Shown here piece by piece: positions 22,985 through 33,547 of a stretch of DNA of 64,000 nucleotides (position 1 is the first letter of the stretch; every line of letters begins with the position of its first letter). Source of the DNA: Elephas maximus indicus (taxonomy: Eukaryota > Chordata > Mammalia > Proboscidea > Elephantidae); NCBI RefSeq assembly GCF_024166365.1, contig NC_064827.1, positions 16,471,001-16,535,000 of the forward strand. Reading direction: 5' to 3'. The notes beneath the pieces were generated by a model. It had not been told where the DNA came from, ran no database searches, and saw only the letters and a program-made list of their open reading frames with translations. The position numbers and the translations under genes are program-made.

Positions 22985-23300
22985 AAGTAGTTAGTGTCTC
23001 TGAGGCGATTTCAAAGGTAATTCATCTGCGTAATGGGCTTTAAAAGGATCACAACCATTCTTCAACTGTGGCTCATTATCTGAACTAAACAAATTATTTC
23101 ATATGGCAAAAGATACTGTTAATTTTAATTACAACTCAAAAGGGAATTCTACTTCGGGGACATAATACAGTCATCTGAGCTATAATGTAGTAAATTTTCT
23201 AATTGGCCCACTTCCATAGCCAAGACTGTGAAACAATTAGAATGTAATATCTCTGATGCATATGGTGTTTTACAGCTTTGAAAATGTTCCCACTGTTAGA
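22985..23300 (+). repeat. Diverged paralogue of 46,975-47,280
   Basis: Shared order of short matches: 'gtctctgag', 'atctgaactaaacaaattat' / 'atctaaataaattaatctat', 'actgttaatttta' / 'attgttaattta', 'attttctaattggcccactt' / 'attttctagttaactcattt', and 'ccaagactgt'. No gene is visible in either copy. The second copy lies 1.2 kb upstream of promoter B. Confidence 0.6.
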
Positions 23301-23349
23301 ACCATAACTCGGGGCAGTCAACAGGGCTGTTGTAGAACCCTTGTTTTTC

Positions 23350-23470
23350 AGGTGAAGGAACTGTGACTCAACTAGACTTTGTTGAGCAAATATAACTTAC
23401 CAGCATCACTCAGCTGGTGAGTAGTGGAGATGGGTCTGGAATACAGGCCTCCACACTTGCAGTCCAGTCC
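23350..23470 (-). mobile_element. MIR, antisense
   Basis: 'caggtgaaggaactgtgact' and 'ctggtgagtagtggagatg' in antisense-MIR order. Confidence 0.55.
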
Positions 23471-23583
23471 CTGTTACACTGAGAGTACAGAATACTGGTT
23501 AAGAGGGCCAACCTTGACCTTGTGGGTTTACTACTTATTGTCTCGGGGGGTCAGTTTCTTACCTGTAAAATGGGAATAATAAT

Positions 23584-23833
23584 GTTGTTAGGTGGTGTTG
23601 AGTCAGATCCGACTCATAGCAACCCTATGTACCCGAGAATGAAACACTGCCTGGTCTTGCGCCATACTTAAATCATTGTTATGCTTGAGCCCATTGTTGG
23701 AGCCACTGTGTCAATCAATCTCATTGAGGGTCTTCCTCTTTTCTGCTGACCCTGTACTTTACCAAGCATGATGTCCTTCCCCAGGGACTGATCCCTCCTG
23801 ACAACCCATCCAAAGTATGTAAGACGCAGCCTT
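23584..23833 (-). mobile_element. RTE 3' fragment with target-site duplication
   Basis: Antisense RTE terminus ('gttgttaggtggtgttgagt' to 'gtccaaagt'-like sequence) bounded by a 12-bp direct repeat 'gggaataataat' at 23,572-23,583 and 23,834-23,845. A clean insertion into MIR. Confidence 0.85.
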
Positions 23834-23860
23834 GGGAATAATAATAGCACCTACTTTACT

Positions 23861-24434
23861 GGGTGCTTCTATAACAAATACCACAAATGGGTGCCTTTAC
23901 CAAACAGAAATTTATTTTCTCACAGTTAAGGAGGCCAGAAGTCTGAATTCAGGGCACCAGCTCTGGCGGAATTTCCTTGTCTCTTTTTAGCTTCTGTTCC
24001 TCGCTTCCTTGGTGATCTTCAGGGGGCATCTATCTGCCCCGCTCTGTGTTTCCTTATCTCTGTGCCTAAGCTACTTTTTTTGAACCTCAAAGGTGATTGG
24101 TTTGAGGCATACCCTACACAGAAAATGTCTCATTAACATAACAAAAAATCCTTTTCCCAAATGGGATTACAGCCACATGTATTAAAAATAAAAAAAAAGC
24201 AAACCAAACCCCTTGCCTTGGAGTCAATTCCAACTCATAATGACCCTATAGGACAGAGTAGAACTGCCCCACAGAGTTTCCAAGGAGCACCTGGTGGATT
24301 CAAACTGCCGAACTTTTGGTTAACACCCATAGCACTTAACTACTTCACCACTGCCACTAGGGTTTCCGACATCCACAGGTATAGGGGTTAGGATTTACAA
24401 CGCATATTTGTGGAGGACACAGTTATCCATAATA
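23861..24434 (-). mobile_element. ERVL/MaLR-type LTR with nested SINE
   Basis: 'taacaaataccacaaatggg' near the left end, 'cagaaatttattttctcaca', ending 'ggacacagttatccataata'. An antisense AfroSINE occupies 24,190-24,366. Same LTR variant as 1-332 and 40,781-41,690. Confidence 0.78.
24190..24366 (-). mobile_element. AfroSINE, antisense
   Basis: 'ccttggagtcaattccaact' tail end, 'gtttccaaggagcacctgg' middle, degraded head 'ctgccactagggtttcc'. Confidence 0.87.
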
Positions 24435-24599
24435 CCTGGTAGTAAGTCCTTCACTGAGGATAAAAGGTGGTAATACCCACAGAGCACTTAGAACAGAGCT
24501 TATAAATAAGAAGCCGGGTACAAATGTTAGCAATTGTACCATACCACCTTAAACTCCTAATGAAATGGAAGCCTCATATTGTACACCTTATTAGTAATA

Positions 24600-24735
24600 T
24601 AGCATCCCTGCTGGTACAACCTATTAAAGTGTTCAGCTGGTAATGAAAGGTTGAAGGTTCGAGTCCACTCAGAGGCATTCAGAAGAAAGGCCTAGCAATC
24701 TACTTGCAAATAATTAGCCCTTAAAAGCCCTCTGG
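24600..24735 (+). mobile_element. AfroSINE, 3'-truncated and diverged
   Basis: 'gcatccctgctggtacaacc' head, B-box 'ggttcgagtccactc', middle 'gaaaggcctagcaatctac'. Confidence 0.7.
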
Positions 24736-25020
24736 GGATATTTTTTGTTTAAAAGATCATCTCAGGGCAGTAGTTACAGGGGTTCATCCAGCCTACATGG
24801 CTCCAGAAAGTTTGGAGTCTATGAGAATTTTAAATTCTGGTCTGCATTTTCTCCCTTTTGGTCAGGATTTTTCTATAGAATCTTTGATGAGAATGTTCAG
24901 TAATGGTAGTCAGGCACCATCCAGGTCTGCTGGTCTCGTGGCAATTAGCCACACATTTCATATTCTCCTCCTATTCCTGACTCTCCTTTCTCTGTTTTTA
25001 CAGGGGAATAAGAGACCAGT

Positions 25021-25188
25021 TGGAAACCCTGGTGGCATAGTTGTTAAGTGCTACAGCTGCTAACCAAAGGGTGGGCAGTTCAGATCTGCCAGGCGCTACT
25101 TAGAAACTCTGTGGGGCAGTTCTATTCTGTCCTATAAGGTCGCTATGAGTCAAAATCGACTCGACGGCACTGAGTTTTTTGGGGGGTT
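25021..25188 (+). mobile_element. AfroSINE, short form
   Basis: 'ggaaaccctggtggcatagt' head to 'gagtcaaaatcgactcgacg' tail and a T/G-rich end. Confidence 0.9.
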
Positions 25189-25509
25189 AGAGACCAATTG
25201 TGCATTGGATGGCTGTTTGCAAATTTTTATGACCTCAGGCACTGTGCAACAAAGTAGGAGGTAGAACAGAAGTACTAAACATGTTATTTGGCCCATTAAT
25301 TGGGATGTCCCATGAAATCATGACCCTAAACCTCCAAACCAAGGAACCAAATCCCGTGATGTTTTTGGTTGTACACAAGCAGCCTCAGCAGCTACTCTTT
25401 TTTTAATCATTGTTGTAAATATATCTATCACACAACTTTTGCCAGTGCAGTGTTTTACAGGAGTACAGCTTGTTGACAGCAATTACAAGAACAGGCTGTG
25501 CAACCCTGT
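25189..25509. other. Unassigned DNA
   Basis: Old repeat-like texture but not assigned to a family. No reading frame of note. Confidence 0.35.
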
Positions 25510-25795
25510 TAGTTGTTGTTAGGTGCCGTTGAGTCAATTCCAACTCACAGCAACCCTATGTGCAACAGAATGAAACACTGCCCGGTCCCCACAATCGTTG
25601 CTGTGTTTTAGCCTATTGTTGCAGCCTCTGTGTCAATCCACCCTGTTGAGGATCTTCCTCTTTTTTGCTGACCCCTCTATTTTACCAAGCATGATGCCCT
25701 TTTCCATGGACTGGTCCCTCCTGGTAACATGTCCAAAGTATGTGAGATACAGTCTCGCCATCCTTGCTTCTAATGAGCATTCTGGTTTGTGGTGG
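25510..25795 (-). mobile_element. RTE 3' fragment
   Basis: Begins 'gttgttgttaggtgccgttg' and includes 'ccaagcatgatgcccttttc', matching the 62,016 copy. Confidence 0.87.
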
Positions 25796-26569
25796 CTTAA
25801 TTACTTTTGTATGTGGCCGTTATAGCCATGGTCTTGTAACTCCCCCACAGGTGATTGTGTGATAGGGTAATGGTAGACTACCAAGGGTATTGGTCAGTTT
25901 TTGCCTTAAAACAGCCGATTCCAGAGCAGAAAGGAGAGCCCACCACGGTCAAAGAAGAAGACCCCGCAGTGGGCTTTCTAGCCCACGGAGTGAGAAAGCT
26001 GAGTGCCTCTGGGCAGAGACTGAGGGCCAGGGAGAAGTCTACACCTGACCTGTGAATTTGGGACTTGCCAGCATGCAAAACTTCGTGAGCCAATTCCTTT
26101 ATGTGGTCCGTGAGTTCCGTGAGATGTTGCAAGAAATTAGGGAACCCAAAGACCTGAATACTAAGGCGAGAAGGAACAGTTGATGCTAGAGAAGATGGAG
26201 TGGTACAGCAGCTTGGAAAAGTTAGGCATTTGGAACATCTTTAACCTTCACCTCATAGGAACCAGCTTTGTGCTGATCCTTATAAAAGAAATTATTTGTT
26301 TAATTAGTGTCAGAATGATGGGTTTCGCCGCAATGGCCCAGACTCACTGATGGAAAACACCCTGGGATTGAAGCAGCTGTTAAGTTGCAATCAGTTATCA
26401 AAGCAAAAGCTATTCATGAGATTTAGGAAGGGTGGATCTAACTCCTGAGGAATTGGCTGGTTGGATGCATATGGAAATAACAGAGTGATAAGGAAAGGGC
26501 CAGACACACAATTCCTTGGTTTCTGTTATCTGTAATAAATGCAATGGCAGGGAAAAAAGAATGTAGGGG
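25796..26569. other. DNA at the left edge of the ERV
   Basis: May hold LTR or leader sequence of the ERV: 'gtgagccaattcctttatg' near 26,087 resembles sequence near the 3' end of some retroviral LTRs. I cannot place a primer-binding site or an LTR boundary. Confidence 0.3.
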
Positions 26570-26599
26570 CTGATTTCCAGCACTGAGCTAACCCTAGAT

Positions 26600-27410
26600 C
26601 CAGTCCAGTCAGGCTACAATTGCTAGTCTCAGGGCCTACCCAGAAAGGGAAAATTGGGTGGGAACAACGGGCTGTTTCTTTACGACCAACAGCCACCAAG
26701 AAGGTAGGCCAGGAGGGAAACCGGAAAAACAAAGAAACTGTAGAAACCAGGGGGCATAGAGTAAAGGGGCTGCTTCAGTTTGTACATCAGTATCGTCAGC
26801 TTCCCGAGGAACTGTTATGAAAATGGGCTGTGAGAGTGACTGATTTAGGGCAGTGTCTTTAGTTTTGAATGCTGCAGAATGGAAGAGTGTGTTTGGGTTG
26901 ATGCAAGACCCACAACTCACTATGAAACAGTCATGAACGATGACACAAGATCCATTTATGCAGCAGATTAACCCAGAGGGGATGGCCAATCTGATAGACT
27001 GGACAAAATTTGCTGTGAGATTTATTTACCCTGAGGAGGGAAACTGTCCTTCTCCCCATCTGAATACCCAATGAAACGCTCTAGAGGAGGCAGCTGACAT
27101 GCTGCTTATGCAAGCCCCTCTGGAATGGCTTTATGGTGATCATGATATTTGTGGAATGAGTATGCCCCTTACACAGGTCATGGTAGATATGGTAATCAAG
27201 GGAGCCCCTTCTACATGGGTACCCCATGTAACCGTGCTATGGCGAAATAACGCAACAATCCGAGAAGCCTCGTCTGATCTGTTGGCACAGCTTTCCTGCA
27301 TGGGTCTTATATATGCAAGAAACATAAGGGTGATTTATAGGAGAATGGGAAGGGGTAATGTGGAAAGAACCTACCCCAGCAGGAGGGAGATTTTTAGATA
27401 GTAACTAAGA
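26600..27410 (+). pseudogene. gag-like remnant of the ERV
   Basis: Retroviral gag is the structural polyprotein. Here the evidence is mainly position: broken coding-like segments, for example the open stretch at 27,099-27,401, directly upstream of the protease. I see no zinc-knuckle CCHC box and no major homology region. Multiple stops separate the segments. It may include non-gag leader sequence. Confidence 0.45.
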
Positions 27411-27699
27411 AAGGGGATGAATATAGTGGACATAGATGAAGTTGAGACAAAAGTTCTAAGGCAGCACTACAGGAAGTTGGGTGGACCAATGGAAATTCCT
27501 GCTGGTCCAGGACATTAAAGAGGCCTAAACAAGTCTGTCCTATTCACCCCAGCCTGGAGGTATTTAATGGTGGGAATTCCTACCTGGGACCATTTGAAGC
27601 ACAGGCTCAGCTGGTTGATCAAGATAAAGATTGTCAAGGGGGCCAGGGTCTTCTGGTCCAGCCCCCAGCAGGTGACCCAAGGCCATATGCACTTGTGAG

Positions 27700-28127
27700 T
27701 GAAATGGCCCAGGAGTGGGGAAGAGACCTTCTTGGGGCTCCTGGACACAGGAGCTCAACGTACTATAACTCCAAAACCTGTCAATAAAATCTTGAAGGGG
27801 CCTAAGGTTAGACTGGGGTGATATGGGGAGGCAGTGGTTGATGGTACTAATGTGAAAGTCTGGATAAGAATTGGAAGATTTAAACAGATCTTGTATGAAG
27901 TAGTTGGATGCCCCTCACCTGAATGTATTGTTGGTATGGATATTATATCTACTTGGGGAATACTCCCTCTACCTGATACTGTAAAACCGAAGGTGTGTAA
28001 GTCTGCCCTTAGGCCAGTATTGATTGGACATGCTAAATGGGAACCATTAGAATTGTTGGACCCCACTCAGGTTGTTAATTTGAAACGGTATAGGATACCG
28101 GGTGGACAAAAGAGGTTATTGCCTTGA
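27700..28127 (+). pseudogene. Retroviral protease remnant
   Basis: The retroviral aspartic protease cuts the polyproteins. A LLDTGA active-site motif is encoded at about 27,735-27,755, followed in the next open frame (27,834-28,127) by a flap-like region and an IVGMDI motif (the second conserved element of retropepsins) near 27,930. A stop and frame change lie between the two parts. RT sequence begins directly downstream. Confidence 0.7.
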
Positions 28128-28886
28128 TTAAAGAAATGCTAAATGTTGGAGTATTGGTGCCAGCAAATTCTTTGTATAACAGCCCTGTATGGCCAGTGAA
28201 AAAGGCAGATGGCTCATGGAGGCTGACAATAGACTATCAAGGCTTAAATAAATTAGTGCCACCTGTGGCTTCAGCTGTTCCAGACATTGTATCAATGGTG
28301 CAGAAAATGCAGCAGGCTAAAAGAGAGTGGTACTCAGTGATTGATCTTGCAAATACTTTTTCTCCATACCAATCTCAGAAAAGAGGCAGCCAGAGTTTGC
28401 TTTCATGTGGGAAGGATCTCAGCTCACTTTCACTACATTGCCACAAGGTTACCTGAACTCACCAGCTTATTGTCATTGTTTGGTTAGAAGACATATGGTT
28501 TTGGTATGGATCTCAAGTACAATGATACATTGGTGATGTTATGGTAATATCAAGCACTGAAGAACAGGCTAGGGCTGCTTTGAATACAGTGGTGGCCCAC
28601 AGTATGACCAACAGAGGCTGGTTAATAAATCCAGCAAAAATCTAGGGCCCTGTCCAAATGGTGAAATTCTTGGGAATAACTTGGGCAGGAGCCACCCATG
28701 ACATTCCCCAGGCAACTAAGAATAAGTTGTTGTCACTTCACACCCCCAAGACTAAGCAGAAGGCCCAATGTTTTGCTGGTTTATTTGGATATTGCTGGCC
28801 CCCATCCATAAAATCACTCACAAGAAAACTGCATTCAAATGGGAGCCAGAGCAACAGCAGGCTATGAATGAATTGCAAAAAGCGGT
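28085..28886 (+). pseudogene. ERV reverse transcriptase remnant
   Basis: RT copies genomic RNA into DNA. The frame at 28,124-28,456 has WPVKKADGSWRLTIDY and VIDLANTF (the first catalytic Asp region). After frameshifts comes a LPQGYLNSPAY-type segment near 28,440. The catalytic YxDD box near 28,525 is degraded (YIGD). The 28,658-28,867 frame carries VKFLGITWAG and AGLFGY, typical of the RT thumb/connection. The solo LTR at 28,887 cuts it off. Confidence 0.82.
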
Positions 28887-29358
28887 ATGGCTTTAACAAA
28901 GAGAAGTTTATTCTCTCACAGTCCAGTAGGTTAGAAGTCTGAGTTCAGGGCGCGAGCTCCAGGGGAAGGCTTTTCTCTCTCTCAGATCTGAAGGAAGGTC
29001 CTTGTGAGGTATCAGCCTTCCCGTGGTCTGGGAGCAACTCAGTGCAGGAACCTAGGTCCAAAGGACACACTCTGCTCTCAGGGCTGCTTTCTTGGCGTGG
29101 TATGAGGTTACCAACTCTCTGTTTGCTTCCCTTTCCTTTTATCTCTTGAAAGAGAAAAGGTGGTGCAGGCCACACCCCAGGGAAACTCCCTTTATATTGG
29201 ATCAGGGATGTGACTTGGTAAGGGTGTTACAATCCCACCCTAACGCTCTTTAACATGAAATTACAATCACAAAATGGAGAACAACCACAGAATACTGGGA
29301 ATCATGCCTTAACCAAGTTAATACACACATTTTTGGGGGGACACAATTCAATCCATGA
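28887..29358 (-). mobile_element. Solo LTR, ERVL/MaLR type, antisense, one end missing
   Basis: Starts inside the family consensus at 'ggtatggctttaacaaagag', about 30 bp short of the usual terminus, and ends 'acacaattcaatccatgatg'. Splits the ERV between RT and RNase H. No TSD found, consistent with a deletion at the left junction. Confidence 0.8.
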
Positions 29359-29699
29359 TGCTGCCGTACGGTGACCACTGGGATTCTGGACTAGAAAGTT
29401 TCCAGGTGCTCCAGCATGATACATGCCATTTGCAAGGCAGTTACTCACCTGCTATCGGGCATTGATTGAGACTGCCTCAATGACAGAAGGACATAAAATC
29501 ATCATGAGACCTGAAATACGTATAATGTCTTGGGTGATGTCAGAGAAACACTCTAATAAGGAAGGCGGTACCCAAAATAGTTCCATAATAAAATGGAAAT
29601 AGTTTATAAAAGAACAAGCTGCTGAGGGAATGCAGGGGGGTGCCCACCATATCCATGAGCAGGGAGCCTCTTTTCCCGTAGGTCCTACCCTGGAATCAC

Positions 29700-30150
29700 C
29701 TGAGAATCTGTCAGAGCCCATTGCTACATGGACAGTGCCCCATGAACAACTTGCTACTGACCAGCAGAAGGCTACCTGGTTTAGAGATGGCAGTTCCAAG
29801 GGTACATGGACAACATGTGATGTGGAAAGCTGCTGTGTGAAGACCAGCAGATGGAAAGACTCTGACTGAAGGAGGTAAGAACAGGTCAGCTCAATGGGCT
29901 GAACTGCATGCTGTTTTCCTAGCCATGACAGAAGAATTGCACAATGGTGAGAGCCCATATGTTTGGATTTTTACTGATTCATGGGCAGTGGCCAACAGCA
30001 TAGCTATAAGGTCAGGCAAATGGGAGATGGAAAATTGAACTATGAAGGGGACACCCGTGTGGGGCATGAACCTATTGAAAGTGCTCTGGGAACTTAGAAG
30101 GCACATCAGAGTAGGGCACGTTGATGTCCATCAGAAAAAAAAAAAAAAAA
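29700..30150 (+). pseudogene. ERV RNase H remnant
   Basis: RNase H degrades the RNA strand of the RNA-DNA hybrid. The + strand encodes a QKATWFRDGSSKG start (first catalytic Asp region), then after a frameshift an AQWAELHAVFLA helix and an IFTDSWAVANS strand with the expected Asp. It ends in a VGHVDVHQ segment at about 30,110-30,135, followed by an A18 run that breaks the frame. Confidence 0.78.
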
Positions 30151-30169
30151 ACCTCTCCTGCACTGGAAG

Positions 30170-30790
30170 GCAATTGGAATCAGCAAGCGGATCTGCTGGG
30201 ATGCTCACTTGAGGTGACCAATTGGGTTGATGAAATGAGCAGATCTGGGGGTGCTGCAGCACTGCAGAGATGGGCTGAATCTAGACACATTCCCTTGCAC
30301 CCTCTGAGGCACAAAATGCCAATAAAGACTGCTCTGTCTGCCAGGAACAAAGGCAGAGGATACAGATGGCTATGGGGCAGATTCCCCGGGGGGCAGGCCC
30401 TGCGCATAGCTGGCAAGTTGATTATATTGAACCAATGACATTGGTGGCACCACGTGGCTACAGATGGGTCCTCCCAGGAATAGATGCTCATTCTGGACTG
30501 GGCTTTGCATATCCCGTGTCAGATGCACATGCCAAAAATACCATTAAGGGATTGGAACAAAAGATAACTCTACCAATTCGGGCCACCGAGTTAAATTTCA
30601 TCAGATGTAGAAACACTTTACAGCCCGCAGGGTGCAGCAATGTGCCAAGAAACATCACATTAAATGGACATATCATGTTGCATAACACCCTCAAAGTAAT
30701 GGTTTGATAGAGAATTGGAATGGGCAATTGAAACATTTGTTATCCAAAATGGGGGAGATAAAGGCACGAAGGGCTGACTCACATGCCTTC
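30170..30790 (+). pseudogene. ERV integrase remnant
   Basis: Integrase inserts retroviral DNA into the host genome. A degraded N-terminal zinc-binding region (His residues near 30,290-30,310; the Cys pair is not intact) precedes the core. The core reads WQVDYIEPMTLVAPRG (first Asp) and PGIDAHSGLGFAYP at 30,400-30,520. The third acidic position falls in an NGLIENWNG-like segment near 30,690-30,725, in another frame. Stops and shifts throughout. Confidence 0.78.
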
Positions 30791-30894
30791 ACGAGTGTGT
30801 GCTCACGCTCAGCATGAGGGGGACAGAGGGAGGGTCACACTGGACAGATTCCTACACTTCACTGGGGGATCTGGGGAACAGGGGGTTTGGGAGG

Positions 30895-31065
30895 ATACAT
30901 TTCTTCCCCACATCACCTAAAATTGTTTTTTTCCTGCCGGATGCTGAGGTTCCAGAACCAGGGATGAAGCTGCGGGTGCTGGAAGCAGGGGTGATCCCTA
31001 AGCAAGGAACTGTAACTACACCCCTGAACATGTATGCCAGAATTCCCAAGGGTTTGATGGGATGG
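30895..31065 (+). pseudogene. ERV dUTPase-like fragment
   Basis: The frame reads MKLRVLEAGVIPKQGTVTTP, then a short segment resembling the start of the trimeric dUTPase-like domain that follows integrase in ERVL elements. dUTPase lowers dUTP and limits uracil incorporation. Only about 50 residues remain before the LTR at 31,066. The catalytic motifs further on are absent. Confidence 0.55.
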
Positions 31066-31599
31066 TGTCTTATTCATCTAGTGCTGCATTGACAGAAATA
31101 ACCACAAGCGGATGGCTTTAACAAAGAGAAATTTATTCTCTCACAGTCCAGTAGGTTAGAAGTCAAAATTCAGGATGTCAGCTCCAGGGGAAGGCTTTCT
31201 CTCCCTGTCGGCTCTGGAGGAAGGTCTGTGTCATCAATCTTCCTCTGGACTAGAAACTTCTCTGCTCAGAACCCCCTGTCCAAAGGGCACGCTCTGCTCC
31301 CAGTGCTGCTTTCTTGGTGGTACGAGGTCCCCACTCTCTGTTTGCTTCCCTTTCCTTTTATCTCTTGTAACATAAAAGGTGGTACAGGCCATACTTTAGG
31401 GAAACTCCCTTTACATGGGATCAGGAGTGTGACCTGAGCAAGGGTGTTACATCCCACCCTGATCCTCTTTAACCACAGACAGAAATTATGATTTATAACA
31501 CAGGAAAATCACAAAACGGAGGAAAACCACATGATACTTGGAATCATGGCCTAACCAAGTTGATACATATTTTTGGGGAACGCAACTCAATCTGTGACA
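31066..31599 (-). mobile_element. Solo LTR, ERVL/MaLR type, antisense
   Basis: 534 bp with TG…CA ends ('tgtcttattcatctag' to 'caatctgtgaca'). Flanks differ (GATGG left, TTTTT right): left is ERV, right is RTE, so a rearrangement removed one flank. Confidence 0.82.
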
Positions 31600-31605
31600 T
31601 TTTTA

Positions 31606-31978
31606 AAAAATTTTATTTTGGTTGTATTTCTTCTAAGACTTATTTGTATGTTCTTCTGGCAGCCCATGGTACAGTCAGTATTCTTCACCAACACCACAAT
31701 TCGAACACATCAATTCTTCTGTCTTTTTTTTTTTTTTTTTTTGTCCAGTGTTGCATGCATATGAGGCTATTGAAAAGATCATGGCTGGGGCCAGATGCAC
31801 CTTAGTCATCAAAGTGACATCTTTGCTTTTTAAAACTTTAAAGAGGTCTTTTGCAGCAGATTTGCCTGATGCAGTACATCGTTTGTTTCTTGACTGCTGC
31901 TTTCATGAGCAATGATTGTAGAATGAAATCCTTAACAATTTCAATTTCCTTGCCATTTATCATGATAATGGCTTATAG
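31606..31978 (-). mobile_element. RTE fragment, antisense
   Basis: 'caccaacaccacaattcgaa', 'gaggtcttttgcagcagatt', 'catttatcatgataatggct'. A T20 tract at about 31,724-31,742 replaces 'ccttattcatt' of other copies. Confidence 0.83.
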
Positions 31979-32504
31979 TAGGGGCTCAAAAACTATGTGT
32001 TGAACAGAAATGATACAAGGTGGTACCAGCATCCTGAGGATTTGCCTTTGTGAGTTGGGTGGACGTCTCATAATGTTGAGCAGCAGGGAAACCCAGAACA
32101 GAGGCTCAGCAGAAGCAGGATACCAAGGTCAAATGGAGAAATCCTAGAAATCATCTCTTTTGGATGCATTGACATAGATTTGGTCTCTGTGCAGATTTTG
32201 ATCGTCTCTCTTTTTTTTTTCTCCATGTTTTAAAGGCATTGCTAGGTTTGGAATTTAGAATGAGTCTACAGGCTCCTCCCATTCCATTCAGCCTGAGTTC
32301 CCACCACTTCTCCCCTCCAGCCTCCAAGTCTTTATGGATGCTTTGCTTGGATATCTGTTTCTTTCCTTCCCAATCTATTAAATTCTCTCCTATACTATAA
32401 TGAATATAGTATATAAAGTTTATATATTTTTTAAAAATGCAACAAATTGTTTAAAAAAATAAGAACTAAAAGTAGAGAACTGCCTCTCCCACATGCCATC
32501 TTCA
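31979..32504. other. Unassigned DNA
   Basis: No gene or repeat recognised; AT-rich at 32,390-32,460. Confidence 0.35.
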
Positions 32505-32900
32505 AAGGCAGACAGACCTGGCTTCAGTCCTTGATTTTGCTATTTCCTGTCAGTGAAAATGTGTTCAGGTTGCTTATCTTCCGTAAAACTCAGTTACCTC
32601 TTGTGAAAAATGAGTATTGTAATAAGCATCTAACAAGATTAAGGTGATAATGAAGTTATATCATACATTAAACCATTCAGCTCAATACCTGCCACAGAGT
32701 TAAAAAACCAAACCAGTTGCTGTTGAGTTGACTGTGATTCATGGTGACCCCCTGTGTGTCAGAGGAGAACTGTGCTCCCCAGGATTTTCAGTGGCTCATT
32801 TTTCAGAAGTAGATTGCCAGGCACTTAGCAGCAAGTGCGTTAACCATCTACTTCACTCTGGGGATCCACCATATATTTAGCCCTCAGCAAATGTCATTTT
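32505..32900 (+). mobile_element. MIR with nested SINE
   Basis: 'gacctggcttcagtcctt', 'gttacctcttgtgaaaaatg' and 'cctgccacagagtt' at 32,505-32,702, with the MIR tail 'ccctcagcaaatgtc' at 32,881-32,896. The SINE at 32,703-32,871 lies between. Confidence 0.7.
32703..32871 (-). mobile_element. AfroSINE, antisense
   Basis: 'gctgttgagttgactgtgat' tail to 'ccatctacttcactctgggg' degraded head, inserted in MIR. Confidence 0.82.
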
Positions 32901-32915
32901 TTTAAATGACACTTT

Positions 32916-33086
32916 GGAAACCCTGGTGACATAGTGGTTAAGTGCTATGGCTGCTAACCAAAGGGTCAGCAGTTCGAATCCACCCGACGCTTCTTGGAAA
33001 CTATTGGGCAGTTCTACTCTGTCCTATAGAGTTGCTATGAGTTGGAATCGACTCAATGGCACTGGGTTTTTTTGTTGTTGTTGTTG
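32916..33086 (+). mobile_element. AfroSINE with perfect 15-bp TSD
   Basis: 'ggaaaccctggtgacatagt' head, 'gttcgaatccacccgacgc' B-box, tail followed by (TTG)n. Flanked by 'tttaaatgacacttt' at 32,901-32,915 and 33,087-33,101. The perfect duplication suggests a relatively young insertion. Confidence 0.95.
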
Positions 33087-33101
33087 TTTAAATGACACTT
33101 T

Positions 33102-33547
33102 ATTCCCTTTTCACTGCTCACCCCAGAATGAAATAATTCTTTCCTTTGAGTATAATAAAACGTCATCTGTACCACCCAAATAAGCACAGATCATGATCTG
33201 TCTTGTACTGTGGTATTTCTGTAGCTGTCTTATTTTCCCTGTAAAACCACAGTGTCTTTAAGGACGGAGTTACTTAGAATGCACCATCCATTCCCCATCC
33301 CTTCACATCCTACCCCTTCAAGCCTCCACCCTATTTATACACACAGTTCTTTGTTCACAGTATGGTCTTATTAAATACTTATTTAAAACATTAAAACAAT
33401 AAAAGCAAGCATGAAAAAAAGTGAGCTAAAAAAGACTGTGACATTAAATAATTTGTTGAAGTTATACAATGATTCAGGAAGTTTCTCAATCAATATCCAT
33501 GTTCCATATGCCTCCCTCCAAAAATTATAGTGATAAAATATAACATG
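33102..33547. other. Unassigned DNA
   Basis: 33,200-33,290 resembles L2 weakly. Nothing else recognised. Confidence 0.35.

Larger units (their letters stand above)
23480..24510 (+). mobile_element. MIR split by RTE and LTR insertions
   Basis: MIR pieces at 23,480-23,583 ('cagtttcttacctgtaaaa'), 23,834-23,860 ('ataatagcacctac') and about 24,440-24,510 ('gagcacttagaacag'). The RTE fragment and the LTR separate them. Confidence 0.65.
26570..31065 (+). mobile_element. Class III (ERVL-like) endogenous retrovirus relic
   Basis: Domains follow one another on the + strand: gag-like, protease, reverse transcriptase, RNase H, integrase, dUTPase-like. A dUTPase after integrase, with no recognisable env, is the arrangement known for ERVL. 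The element carries many stops and frameshifts and is interrupted by an antisense solo LTR at 28,887-29,358. Another LTR begins at 31,066 and cuts the dUTPase end. I see no LTR pair of its own, so its age cannot be read from LTR divergence. It is not functional. Confidence 0.8.

Noticed and set aside
26570..31065. env gene or intact provirus
   Set aside because: No env-like frame and no pair of flanking LTRs. The LTRs present are antisense and inserted into the relic.
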